From contig CM047425.1 in the NCBI GenBank assembly GCA_026168455.1, positions 2,702,001-2,766,000 on the forward strand: 64,000 bases of DNA, written 5' to 3'. The position numbers and the translations under genes were made by a program. Within the stretch, counting starts at the first letter, position 1. The number at the start of each line of letters is the position of its first letter. Below the pieces are notes generated by a model. That model saw only the letters and a list, made by a program, of their open reading frames with translations. It did no database searches and was not told where the DNA came from. The stretch comes from Theocolax elegans. Taxonomy: Eukaryota > Arthropoda > Insecta > Hymenoptera > Cerocephalidae. Below are positions 1 through 13,444 of the stretch, in pieces.

Positions 1-2151
1 AATATTTTTTATGATACTCACCTCAGTTACGGGTAAACATTCGTTTAGAATACAAAGTAAAATCAATCATTTCGTTTACAAGGATAATTTCAGGTTTATT
101 TGGGTTATTGAATCGTTGGGAATCACAGTATAAAACTTATGTAATACATTACGGGTATATAAATAGCAGTTAAACAATTCAACAATATTTTGATAATAAA
201 ATTCTTTTTATCCCTGGCGAAAACACGTCGATTCAGCAACTAAACAGGAATTTTAATGGAAGAATTATATCACGTTTGAATCGCGAAAAATAATTTACAA
301 AACAATATTTAAATTCTAATCGATATCTTCCAAAGTACATATATTAACATTCGACGTATTAAAAAAAATTTGCTACTTTTTTTAAAAATAGCTGAAGCTT
401 ATGTTGATAAATATTAAATAAAAAAAATTAAGTTAAAAATAAATTTAAAAATTAGGTAAAATTTATGTTAAATTATGTACTAATTTTTTTATCTAAAATT
501 CATTAAAAATTGCTTTTTTCGAATTAATATTATATGACGTCTTCCAGTGTGATAAAATTCGTTGATATAAATAAACGAACAATAATAATTCCTGGATTGG
601 TTTAACAATTGCTTTAACGAGTCAATTTAAAAATCTAAATACACAGCATTTTGAGGACGACTACGTCTCTATCTTCAGGTGCTAAATTTTAATGATAATA
701 AAAAATTGTAAATAACACAAAATTTTGTAAGTAAAGACATTTAACTTGCAGTTGTCACATTAATTTATCAACGTTGAGAAGTGTCAAATTATATTTATAA
801 TAATTATTACAATATTAGTTAATTAATTTATCATCGAAAACAAACACATAAATAACAGTACATATTCGCGAAAGTTATACACAAAATAATCAAAAACCTA
901 TTGTTTCCTCCATTTTTTAAAATGAATAAATTTACATTAAAAATAATTAATTAATACGTCGCAAACAAAGAAACATATAAACAAATAATAAAATTGTAAA
1001 TGAATTGTAAATTGGAAAATTTTACTAAGCGCTTACAACTTTAAAAATATAGATGGAAGACTAAAAATTATAACTAGATAATATAATCGAAAATTCAAAT
1101 CACTGTAATGCGTGCGAGAATTTAAATTTTTAGTTTGTAAAAAAATGTAATGACGATAAATTCAATTATTATTTTATACTTCTTATTTTTAACCCTTAAA
1201 TTGCCAAAATATCGCTATATGTATAAACATATGTATAGTTTTTTAACATCCATTTTTTATTAATAAGTTCTTTTTTTCAGAATTATGTTTGTGTCGGTAT
1301 TAATGAACAAACCAAAATTTCAATTATTCGGCGACATTTTAATATTTGCTGTTAATACTTAGAGTTTAGCCTGATGAGGATGAAGATATTCTATGGAAAT
1401 GTCGCCAAATAATTGAAAAACGCAAACACAATTCTTAAAAAAAATTACTGCATCGACGACGATAATATAGATTCTATTGTTTATTAATATGTAGAGTTTT
1501 CGATATAATTACTTTTTCTTCAATTGATATCTGTATCAAGAATATCTAACATTATCAAAATCAAATTTATAGCCTCATTCGTCAATTTCTTCTTAGTTTC
1601 TCCAACAAGAAGCATCACAGTTACAACAATTAATTTTATAAACTACACCGGATTGTTCTGATTTTTTATTTCTATCTTTATATAAACAACGCATTATATA
1701 AACATTGATCGAGTTAACAAATTTTCGGAAAAAGAACAAAAGAAGGAGTAATTTTGGCATTATCTAATCTACCAAAGTTTTTTGAAGATACTTTTAAAAA
1801 AGCTAATCCACAATTCCGAATTTGTTGACTCGCTCGATGCAAGAAAAACAGAACAAAAGTATTGAACAATATTTGGTGTAGTTAACAGAATTCATTATGA
1901 AACGTCTTATGTTGGAAACTAAGTAAAAATTCGGGAATATTATGACATTAATGTAAAAGATGATGAACAATGTACGATCAATAATTATATTAACAATTTC
2001 TTGATCACTTAAGACCAACATCTGGCAACAACATTGCGTTTGATATATACGACATGTTGATTATCTATTTCAAAGATTATATATACTTTTTTTATTTTCA
2101 ATTCATTATTCTAATAGAATTCTACATTGTTGATCTATTAATCAAATTTTG

Positions 2152-2536
2152 TTTAGGGGTGTCATACTCAATTAAAAATTCAAATTTCGCGCCACAAAAT
2201 AGCAGACAAAAAAACCAACTAATTTACTTATAACAATTAATAAAAACAAATTTAAGCAAAACCAGTTAGTTGCCCTCTGTTATGTAATTATCTATCATTT
2301 TACAAAGTTTCAAGAAAAATATAAGAAAATTGGATTTTTCAAAAATTTTTTCGACATATTGTTATAATAACTTGAAACTTTGTAAAATGATAGATAATTA
2401 CATAAGGAAGGGCAAATAACACCTGGTTTTGTGTAAATTTGTTTTTAATAATTGTTATAAGTACATCAGTTGTTTTTTCGTCTGCTATTTTGTGGCGCGA
2501 AATTTGAATTTTTTATTAAGTACGACACTCCCTTAA
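2152..2536. mobile_element. TTAA-type fold-back element (MITE-like), about 385 bp
   Basis: The left half (about 2152-2335) and right half (about 2360-2536) are reverse complements over about 170 bp. For example, TTTCGCGCCACAAAATAGCA near 2190 is mirrored near 2500, and ACTTTGTAAAATGATAGATA near 2380 mirrors 2295-2315. The ends read TTTAGGGGTGTC and, inverted, TTAAGGGAGTGTC. That is compatible with a TTAA target duplication with one mutated base. There is no coding capacity. Confidence 0.8.
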
Positions 2537-3317
2537 ATATGAAAATGATCAACAACACCGGGTGGTGATCGACAGTTGGGTAGGTAACGGTATTCTTGAT
2601 AGAAAAATCATTTGAAGAAACAAGAATTGTATCGGAAACTCTAAATGTTAAGTAACAAAAAGAACGTGTCAGTAAAAAAGAGGATGTTAATCAATATATG
2701 CAACGTTCATAAATAAGTTTAAAAATACATTGAATTTTTTTTTATTTTCTTATTATCGCTTGTATATACCAATTAATCTTACTATATAACTATTAAAATA
2801 GTGTAATTTCTTGTAGGTAAATATAGTATATTTTTTTAATGTCTTTGTATAGAGGTCCACTTTCTTGAGAAATTTTATTACTCGATAACAATTATCTTTG
2901 TTAATTTTTTGACTGTAAAAAATATAGTAATTGAATTTATCGATATCACATTTTTTTGCTAACGTAGAGTTAATAAATCATGTTTATGTGGTTTAAAAAT
3001 TGAAATCATGTGTAGATTACAATAATATTTGAATTCTCAATCATTTTTTAGTCATATAATTTCTAGCTCTGTGTCTATATTTTTAGTACTGTACAATTAT
3101 TGTTATAAATATAATTTGACACGTCTCAATATTGTCAAATGTTTTTTACTATTTAAATTTTAAATAATTTTTAAGTTATTATTTAAATAAAAATTATTCC
3201 TTCATTTTTTTAGAAATCTTTTGTTGTCGACGATCATGTATAATATCATTAAAGATTAGCACCTGAAGACGAGAACATATTTGTCTCCGAAACGTTAGAT
3301 TTTGACACCGACTCGTT

Positions 3318-3702
3318 CACGAGATTTCGGACCGAAATTACGTGAATCTGCACCTTTCAAAACAAAAATGATATGTAAAATATTGAATTAAAAATCTGAA
3401 CAAAATTCATACGGATATCTTACAATATAAGAGAGGATCTGACATTTTGATATTTCTTTTTTAGAAAAAATTAGTTTTTAAATAATAATTGAGTAAACAT
3501 TTTTGGTCGGTAATTATCAATAAAAAATGGCATAAATGTTCAACCCAAACATTATAATCAAATTATGGAATTATAAATCTGAAAAAATTTGGGTATATTA
3601 TTGTAAAACATGCCTGATGTTCAGGGTTTTTTTATAAAATGCATTCATTTGTTCGTAAAATAAAATTAAAAAATGACATTTTCGGAGTTTAACATCCCCT
3701 TG
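3318..3702. repeat. Dispersed repeat copy (same family as 46465-46817)
   Basis: It aligns by eye along its length with 46465-46817. Both contain a 'GACC(G/A)AAATTAC' start, 'ATTGAGTAAACA', 'TTTGGTCGGTAATTAT', 'ATCTGGAAAAATT' or close variants, and the ending ACATCCCCTT. The right end resembles the inverted terminus TTAAGGGGATGT of the TTAA hairpins. It is non-coding. Confidence 0.7.
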
Positions 3703-3811
3703 AAGCAATCGTTAATTCAATCCATACTACAAATCCACGAGTATGAAATATAATATAAAATAATAATTAGTTGAGATAATTTTTATTAAATGCAGTTAAT
3801 TATTTTTTCAG

Positions 3812-6800
3812 ATATTCTTCGTACTGCGAAAGAAGAACGATCACGTGTCCACGCTTCACGTCATCCATCACGGTTGTATGCCGATGTCCGTATGGTTCGG
3901 CGTCAAGTTCACACCCGGTAAGTGATTTCGCGATCGATCGAACGTGAAATCGCGCTTAATTCGAGATTCATTCCGAATAAATTGGTAAAAAATTTCTCTA
4001 CTGATACAATGAATAATTCTTTTTTTTTCTTTCTTTATTTCGCGGTCTCTTGCGTAAGAGGTATTATATTTTCTGAATTCGATTTAAAGAAAGATATATA
4101 CACTGAGAGAAATTTTGTGTTAAAAATTACAAAATATTTTGTAAAAATGTCAATAGTGTCGTAAGTAAATCACATGCTGACATACTGAGAAAAATTACTA
4201 GAGTTTATATTACAAATTTACAAAAGTTTAAATAAATTATAGTTTTTATTAAATTATTTTATTTAATAGTTTTCTTATATTTTTCAGTAAATTTTATTAC
4301 AAACATTAGTCATATTTGTCCTGGATATTAAATTATAATTAAAAAAAAAGGAAATTATATTCGTAATTTATCAATCTGGGATTTATTTATTATAATTTTT
4401 AATCTAAACTTCTTATCTGTGTAAATTAACGTAATATAAATCCCGTAATAATAATAACGACTAAAAATTCACGAGTTTAATTCCAACGGTGTTTTTTTTT
4501 CGTTTGTACATTTCTAATGGATTGTATATATAAAAGTGAAAAGAATCGCGGATGATGCTTATGCGGTTGTAATAATTTTGTTTTCTCTTAATATTCCTAA
4601 AGACACAATCGCGGCGTGGTAAGAAAGAGGGAAAATATTACGATGGGTGTTAACCCATAACTGCCGGTTTTAATATCTCTTGTCATTTTAGGTATGATGT
4701 AAAGCTATTTAGAAAGTAGGTGATATTCGCGCTGGATAATTCGATCCGTCGATTATAAAATATTGTCAAATACTCGGTGGAATGTTTAATTGAATTTTTT
4801 TTCTGGCTCATTCCGTGACTCGGTAGATTTTTTAACGAAATTTACGTTTCATTGTCATTCAAATATTTGCTCCTTTTTTTTTTGAATAGTGAAATTTTAC
4901 TCTCATAATTTTTTTGGTAGTGCTTATATAGAAAATACTTTCTTCTATTACTATTTTTTATTTTTTAATGTTTGACGAATCGTTGGTATGTGAAATAAAT
5001 AAAATAAATAAATAATAATTAATAATAAACAAATATTAAGTAATAATAATATTAATATATTAATGATATTAAATATTAATATTAAGTATTTTAATTCAAA
5101 GTATATACTTTCATACTTACATTATTAATTATTTATTTATTTTATTTGTTTCATACCAACAATTCGTCAAGCATTAAAAAATAAAAAATAACAATAAAAA
5201 AAGTATTTTTATACGCAGTATCAAATTATTACAACAGTGAAATTTCACTATTGAAAAAAAGAAAGAAATATAAAGTAATTCAATTGAATAAATATAAATT
5301 TACTATTTTTAATAAAACTGTCATATATTGAAAATAAACAAAATAAATATTTGATATAGATGTAAATAAATATTTCAATAAATTACTTCAATACATAATT
5401 TTAATCTATATTTCAGAAAAGTTCATTTTCTTCTGTGCAATAAATAATTATGCGAATATTGTCCTAAAGAATAAATATCTATATAATTTTTGTTTCTTTT
5501 CTCTCTATATGCAGATACATCTCAATATTAAATTTTACCAAATATTATAGTAAATTTTACTACGTAACATAGTAATTTTTCTGATTTGTTCACTCTGTTC
5601 CCAAATTCCTCAATAATATAACAATTTTTACAAAAAAACGTAGTAATTTTTGTTATAACATTTCTCTCCGTGTAATTAAAATTGAAAAGTGAGTGTATAT
5701 GCACATTTAACACGTAAATAATCTATTTTTCTTTTAAAATAATTCAATCTCATTTTGGATAAAAGTAATTGAACTAATTTTTTTTTTGTTGATTAAAAAA
5801 AAAAAGAAATGTAACATTTGTGTTCGTTGTTGGGGGATAGGCGGCCATTCAACGTTCTTCGGCCTACTCAACACGTTCGTGCACATAGTGATGTACACGT
5901 ACTACTTACTGGCGGCACTAGGACCAAAATTCCAACCTTACTTGTGGTGGAAGAAGTATCTCACTGCCTTCCAAATGATCCAATTTGTTGCGATAATGGT
6001 ACACGCGTTTCAACTCCTCTTTATCGAATGCAATTATCCTAAGGCCTTCGTTTGGTGGATCGGCATGCACGCTGTCATGTTCTTATTCCTCTTCAACGAA
6101 TTCTACCAACAGAGCTACGCCCAAAGGACCAAAAAGGCGGCCGGTAAGGATGATTATAATAATATTCTTAATTTTTTTTATTTTTAAATACATTTTTTTT
6201 ATTAATTGCAATTAAAACTTTTACATTAAATTATTTGACGAAACTCACTTAGGCTGTAACATTATATTCTATATTCAATACCTCAAGAGGTTTTTAAACC
6301 TGGCAGACGAAATGTTGTGCACTTAAATAAGTCAATTGGATTTATTTATTGTTGACCCTCAATTATCGACAATTTACTAATGAAATTATTTGTTTTATTT
6401 TTTATTACAATATTATTGTTATTATAACATCAATAATATTGATAGTCAATGATAATCAGACATAAAAGAAAAATATATTTTCACTTTTTTTTTTTATCAA
6501 AAAAACTGTGAATTTTTTTATTAAGGTTTCGAGGTTAGGAAAGGTTTACAAACCACCTGCTCTATACCAAGTTTTATATAATAAAGTGCTAGTTTTTACC
6601 TATAATAAAATCTTAACGATTTTTCTACGTAGTGCAAAGGTAAAGATAAAGGGGAATAAAACTAAAAATTTTCATTTTTTGTTGAAAAATATTTAGTTTT
6701 AAATTATTAATTTAACTTACAGTTCAATTTTCCCAATTTTAATTTTTTATTTTTTTTAATTTCTTTATATACAATAACTTTATAATTCATACACAATACT

Positions 6801-9512
6801 GAATAAAAATATTAATCTTTTTATCCAAAAACATTCATTTTTCATTCTTAAGTTACTTTAAAAAATATATATATATATAAATAAACTATGTATTTTTGTC
6901 TAAAAATATTAAATTTATTGTTGATATCTTTATATTTTTATTTTCATACAGGATTATTACACTGTATTATCATTCTATCATATTTTAATTCCTTAATTTA
7001 ATTATGTCTCATTTACAATAGATGACATATTAAAAAAAGAAAAGTTCCTTTTCTGTAACCAAAAACGTTGAATCTTTTCATCTGTCGTTTCTTTTTCTTA
7101 ATTTATTTTCTCGGATTTACAACTAATATATTTAAACAACAAGAAAAAAAGTAAAAATAAACCACCAAAAAATCATTACAAACGTGAACGGTAATAAGTA
7201 TGAACGTAATAAATCTTAAAATTTTTTGAGCAAAATACACTAAAAACGTCATATTAAATAACCATTAGAAACGTGTTATATTCGTAATAAATTAAAAAGA
7301 GTTTGAAAGCGTCGTAAAACAATAATAAATTAACTCGGTGTTTTTTAAAAATTAATATTTATTCATAAGGCGGCTCTCAGTCGTGACGTACTTTCTTAAC
7401 TATTCAGAAATTATGAATAATTCCAAAGTGTCGTATATTTTACTTTTTCACCAGCTCCTCGTTCGACTATTTTTTTTTCGCGTTTAATTCAATTTACACC
7501 CCGCGTATAAGAAAAAATTTTTTATTATTTTTTTTAAAAAAAAAAAGCTGCTCCACAACGTTGAACGTGCACTATACGAATGGTCAGCCAGAAGCAATCC
7601 GCGGATTCAAATAAATTTTAAATGTTACGCTAATAACCATGTATATATACATATACATATATATATATGATTAATTAAACGAGAGGTATTTTTAATGAAA
7701 AAAAAAATGTTATTCGTTGGAAACTTTCATCTATTAAAACGAAATGAAATTCTTTCTCGTTGTTGCTTTGGGTCGACTGGTCCGTTCTAACTTAACTGTT
7801 ACTACTTAAAAGAACCAGTTTTACATAACCAACTTGGCTGGATAGGTTTTTCGTTTACAAAATATCCTGCGCACTTTACTTGCGTTTTTCAGATGTATAT
7901 ATACACAAATTTAGATCGCGAACTCAATGATAAGTAAGAGAAATGTATACCTTGTCAGGTGGTTGAATTTTTTTTTCTTTTTCGATTTGGTACTGAATAA
8001 AAATTGTAGGAGTATATACGGGAAATTGTAGAGATTTAGTATACATTTTGTTGATGTATGTTAGAATGTTTTAGAGGTTAGATTTGTCGAGATTTTTAGT
8101 AAAATATGTATTTGGGTGTATTCGATCGAACTTTGATACTTTTAAATAGTTTTCATAAAGTTATACGGTGATTTTTATAAAGCTAATTTTTGATAATCCT
8201 ACTTTACCGACCCAACAAATTGTGGAGAATTGACAAACTTTTAAATGAGACTTTAAATTATGAAATTCTAAATATATTACTTAATTTTATAAAGTAAATT
8301 TTATAAATATGTATTTTTGTTAAACTTGGACTTTCTTAAAATGGAATTATTAAAGTATACTCTACTTTGAATATCGATAATTAACGTGTGCTAAAAAATC
8401 ATGTACTATGTTAAACCCCTTTTCTTGATTCATCAAACGTAACCTCAAATTATTATCACATTTTTATTATTAATATAAAAATAACCAACACTCGAAATTA
8501 ATGCACTTTTATAATTACGTGTAATTTTAAATGACATCTAGGAATTTCGCTCAAATTTTCTTTTTAAGATTTCTACGTATCCAATTTCACAAACCCTTAC
8601 GAAACTTTTTTTAATTTTTATTAAAATTAATTTTTATTCTTCCTTCCTTACCATCCAAAAATTGCACATGTATATAAAATACATTCATTTTGAAAATTGA
8701 TGTCCCTCCGTTTTTTATAAATAATTAATCTCTAGGTATGCTAACTTTTAGCCAAAATTTAATTGTAGCGGAAATATGTTATTTTTAATTGGTTAAACCT
8801 AACCTCGAAATGCGTATGAAAATAATCGTAAAATTTAGATTGTTAGCCATCCGCATTCAAAATCAACACTCTCTTTTAACAAAATAATATTTTCCGGTCG
8901 ATAATGTAGGTATACGGTAAATTCAATAAATGATAATAAACAAAGGACAATCGCGCTCATTTTTCATACAATATTTTTATTTCCCAGTCGATAACACAGG
9001 ACGCCTAAAATTCAATGACACCTAACGGCTAACCTAGTCCTACACCTTATACCCATGTACCGACATTACCGACTTTTCGTTTTAACCGCAATTTCACAAA
9101 AGATACCTATACATCCACATCTAACACATAAATCGCTGTTACATTCTCAAAACGTATTCACCGAAGAAAACGAAAAATCGTATATTGTCGGTAACATATA
9201 TACAGAACCCCCAAAGTAATACGACGTTACCCTCAGTCGGTAACGCAGAAATCCCAAAATACCTCGAAAAAACTAACATTAATAAGATATAACGTAATTG
9301 TTACAGCTGTAGCCGCCGCGAAGGCAGCGTCGAGCAACGGCGTGACGAACGGGAAACTCGCGAACGGCAACGCGAACGATCAAAGTACGAGGCGACGCGA
9401 AGCCGCCGATTACTACGTCAAGGGTGACAGCATCGCAGCGTCCGAGCTTCACTTACGAAAACCTGCATCGGCACCGACAACAGCAGCAACAACAACAACG
9501 AGCACCGATTAA
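3812..9512 (+). CDS. Very-long-chain fatty acid elongase (ELOVL family), 3' three exons, 5' end outside window
   Basis: Exons are 3812-3917, 5841-6143 and 9307-9512 (615 nt, 204 residues plus TAA), joined at GT-AG sites with consistent phases (0, 1, 1). ELOVL proteins are multi-pass ER membrane enzymes that condense long acyl-CoA with malonyl-CoA. The first visible exon carries the diagnostic histidine box HVIHH within LHVIHHGCMPMSVWFG. The second reads TPGGHSTFFGLLNTFVHIVMY, then LWWKKYLTAFQMIQF and membrane-like stretches ending NEFYQQSY. These match insect elongases of the Drosophila CG31522/CG31523 (AAEL008004-like) type, from memory of the family. The last exon is a hydrophilic, Ala/Thr/Asn-rich cytosolic tail ending TTTTSTD, with no obvious KKXX retrieval signal at its very end. 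The N-terminal 100 or more residues are expected upstream; I saw no such exon in 1-3811. The last exon is much richer in G+C than its surroundings. Family assignment is very secure; the orthologue name is not. Confidence 0.93.
3918..5840 (+). other. Elongase intron carrying nested inverted repeats
   Basis: This GT-AG intron lies between the HVIHH exon and the next elongase exon. Most of it lies between two inverted termini, TACACTGAGAGAAATTTT (4099) and, inverted, TACACGGAGAGAAATGTT (ending 5674). Inside these sits a second, longer hairpin at 4871-5265. Confidence 0.7.
4871..5265. repeat. Long inverted repeat (arms about 145-160 bp)
   Basis: The left arm (4871-5031) contains TAATGTTTGACGAATCGTTG. 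The right arm (5121-5265) contains CAACAATTCGTCAAGCATTA. The two are inverted copies with a few differences and are flanked by further matching AT-rich sequence and by GAATAGTGAAATTT/AAATTTCACTATT. It resembles a fold-back transposon and has no reading frame. Confidence 0.75.
6144..9306 (+). other. Last elongase intron; no feature recognised
   Basis: The intron begins GTAAGG and ends TTACAG. It is AT-rich and moderately repetitive, with short (TA)n near 7640. Around 8900-9260 there are several loose variants of GTCGGTAAC/GTCGATAA. No exon or mobile element was recognised. Confidence 0.6.
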
Positions 9513-10172
9513 CAACCTCTGAACAACGCTGTTGTCGTCGTACAACAAACCGCACGGCCTCTCGTTCTGTAATATGGGAAAAGAGAACGTGAATGAAAAA
9601 TATTCGATGAAAGAAAGAGAGAGAGAGAGAGCAACTAGAATAGAAAAAGAGAAAAAAAAACATATGGAAACACCAACGAAGCAACCTCGATCTCAACCAG
9701 ATTGACGTTCGATGGGTTCGCGTGACTAAATAAACGGAAAATATGCGCCGGTGTCCCCCTACCCTCTCAGAGGAGATAAATCAGCTGATCTGTTGTTGTT
9801 TTTTTTATATAAGAAAAATCTACAGCTGTTCGTTTGTATACCGCCTTCTCTCCGATAGTCAAATCCGTAATTCATTTTTTTTATTTTTTTTTTATTAGAA
9901 GGTAGAAAAGGATTGGACTCTCAGAGATTAGCCAATGATATACGGTTGTTATTGATTGTTTTGTCAATAGTTCAATATACACGTGTTTTTTTTATTGTGT
10001 TCTTTTTTTCCCTCGTCTCGGTTAACAGTCGAAAATAAAAATAATGGCACAGTGAGTTTTGCGGTACGAAAATTTTTTTTTTTGTTTTTTTGTTCGGTCT
10101 TAAGTAACTATTGTAAAATAATTGATTTGCAACGAGGATATATGTATGTATGTATATATGTATGTATATATA

Positions 10173-10207
<35 letters not shown>

Positions 10208-13200
10208 ATATATAGTAATGGTGTAAATAAAACGAGAGGAACGTCTGTTTGTTTGAGGGATATATGTGCCAATATGTCTTGGAAGATCGTACAAAGTGAG
10301 CATTATTATATTAACGTGTGTAAAAAAGAAAAATGTCATTTTTTTAAAATTGTATACCAGTATATTTTTATAAGTTCGTTTAGGTAACTCCTTGCTTGTT
10401 CTCTTTTGTTTTTAATGTTAAGGGGGCAATTAAAGTCGGTATGTTACCGTCCGAGTGATTTACCGATCGAGAAGTACTGGCTCTTTTGTTTTAAACAATT
10501 ATTAATACTTTTAGTGGCGCAGGGATACACTTTGTTTATCAAAATTTTTTATTACGTTTTACAAGTGCAATTTTTATTAAAATTTCGTCGAAAATCAATG
10601 AGAAGGAAAATGTGATGATCGATGTATATCCTTGTCGTTACCAAAAAGTACAACAATTTTTTAATACACCATTATTCTCGGTACATTTAAGATCGATCTG
10701 CGAAGAGTTTTTATACGACGATATCGTAAAATTAACACTCGTCGATCGGTAATTTACCACCGAAATCAACCCCTATCGTACCGTAATACAATCCTGTCGC
10801 CGAAGAAGAATAAATAAAAATCCATGTGATACTGCTCGCTTTTACGTGTCTTCTAATTTATTAATTGTATACGCGACGTCTTCTTTTTCTTTTTAACGAA
10901 CCCTTCTTTCTCGAAGCCATTATTATTTTAAATGAAACGAAATGTCGGAGAAAGAAAACCTAACAACGCGTAATGGATATTAAAAGAAAAAAAAAAGAAG
11001 AAAGAATGAAATTTATATAGGTGTATAAAAAATTTTATCGAACGCGTTTATATACGCATATACACAAATAAGCCCATGCGAATTGTCAAAATATTTTTTT
11101 AAACACGGAGTGGAAGAGACACACACATATATATATATAACTCGATAAAATATTTATTATTGCCACCGATTAACACATTTCGTTCTTACTTTTCGTCGAA
11201 GGGGACATCCGTTGCGCCGCTCGTGTCGTTGTAACAACGTCAAAAATATATATTATACTTTTGTAAATAAAACGATGGAAGATTCATTCTCGCTTTAAAC
11301 AACGTGCAATACATGGTTACATCAACTTTTCAACAAATTTTGTATCGATCCCGGCATTCTTTTTTTGTTTTTATACAAAATGTAATACACACCGTTGCGA
11401 GTATATATATTCGTAGCGATCGCAAATAAAAACTGTGATACCCGGCTAAAATTGTATTTGTCACGAGTTTTAGAAAAAAAAAATCATTGTAATTCATGTA
11501 AAATTTAGTAAGATATACTTATATAGATTGTTACGTTGTTTATACATATACATATACAGACATATATAGATGACTAATCAAAAATATTCTTAATTTCTTT
11601 ATTTCTGGTACTTACGGGAGGTGCTTTTCTTTTTTAAGTACTTCAACGATAACGTGAAAAATTTAAGTATGCTACTGTATATACGTATGTGTCAGGTTTT
11701 CCTTTTTTTTTTTAAACAAGATCAATTTTGTCGCGGTGACCCCCTCTGCTCCGTTTGTGCACTACTCCGTTTCGGTCACCTCCATGCATGTAAAATCGAT
11801 GGGATGATCAACGAGGACGTATATATTATAGTTTATTAAAAAAAATATGTAATCGATCGTGCAGCTCGGAAATCTTTTTACACACACACACACGCACATA
11901 CACAACAATATTTTATATATACGTTAAAATAATACTATTCGTTTTATATTTTTTCTCTCTCTTTTTGCACGATCCGTCTTAACGATTCACGATCGATCGG
12001 AAGGAAGAAAAAAAGAGAGAGACACAACGGACAATCGTCTTCGTTCGCACAAAAATCCAAAACTCCGGCTGTGATCCAAAAAGGAATAAAATGTCCGATA
12101 AGAAAAAAAAACTCAAAAATTGTACAAGAAACATATCAGCCCCGAATATATACATAAATCGCACAAACGAGTAACTGGGACGATGAAAAAAAAAAATCAC
12201 AAACAAAAAGCGAATTTGGCACGCACCAGAAAAGTGAGAACACCATCGATTTTTTTGTACATATAAAAATAATTATACATAAATGAGGAAGAAGAAGAAG
12301 AAGAAAGTACGCGAGCGATATAACAAACGGTATATATATATATATATATATACAAAAACAGTGTATATGACTTAATATTATTTTTTTCTTTTCCTTTTCG
12401 TTTAATGTAAAATGCGTTTATATTTTCTCTCTTTTTTTTAAATGAAAAACAAAGGGCATGGCTATTGGAAGTATACACATACAACATATATATATATATA
12501 TATAAACAAATAAAAAAAAATTCTTCCTTCGTCGATATATATATATATATATAGTAAAAGAAATCTTCCTAACGATATAGAAAAAAAAAGAAACATAATT
12601 AAAAAAAAATAAATAAATGAAGTAAATATACATAACACAAGCGATTCCTTCCTCATATACGTCTTGCCCTTCGTTGAAATATTTTGTACATACATAGCGT
12701 AGGTTAGTTTTGTACTATAAAGTGTATAATGCAGAAAAAGAAAAATAAAACGAGTAATAATAATAATGATAAACAAATTTCGACTCTGTGCCTAAAAAGA
12801 AATTGCGTGTGAAAGAGAGGAAAAAAAAGAAGAAAGAGTAACGCGAACGCAAACACCAACGTTTTTTGTTTTCTCTTTTTTTTTTTTTTTATTGTTGCGC
12901 AATTAAAAACAAAGCCGCCTACCCTCGCGGTACATACGGAGACGAGTACGAAGGGAGAGAAAAAGTAGCAAGAAAATAAAAAAAAAATATCACTGCACTT
13001 ATCGGTGCTATTGCACTGCGAAAAAAATCAATTGTAAAGATAAAAAAACGAACGCTTTCTTTCGTCGCGAAAGAGAGAGAGAGAGAGAGAAAGAGAGAGG
13101 AACCGACCGAAGGTGGATAGCTTTATAGTTGTTTCGTGTAATAACGCGAAGAGAAAAACATCTCTTTTTTTTGTACAAAAGATAAACGAATTTCGTTTCG

Positions 13201-13401
13201 CAGATACTTAAATAAACGAAAAAAAAAAAAATACACGGTCATCTTCCATACATGTATACATCCTCGGTTGATTGTAGGTGCACGCGTTTGAGAATAAATA
13301 AAAAGGTATCCATCGTCGACTTTAACGAAACATATATATATACATAAACACATTCGATCGATTGAAAACAGGGAATCTTTCGTTCAACTTCCAATACACG
13401 C

Positions 13402-13402
<1 letters not shown>

Positions 13403-13441
<39 letters not shown>
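13403..13441. repeat. (TA)n microsatellite
   Basis: An uninterrupted TA dinucleotide run of about 19 units, one of several in the putative elongase 3' UTR. Others lie near 10140-10216, 12330-12352, 12485-12505 and 15018-15040. Confidence 0.95.

Positions 13442-13444
<3 letters not shown>

Larger units (their letters stand above)
1..3811. other. Presumed intron or upstream region of the elongase; repeats only
   Basis: No convincing exon is visible. The stretch is very AT-rich. It contains an inverted repeat with a CTGATGA core (1321-1415), a TTAA-bounded hairpin (2152-2536), and a segment at about 3318-3702 related to repeats at 46465 and 32736. An acceptor (polypyrimidine-CAG) immediately precedes 3812, so the DNA to its left is intronic. 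Confidence 0.6.
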
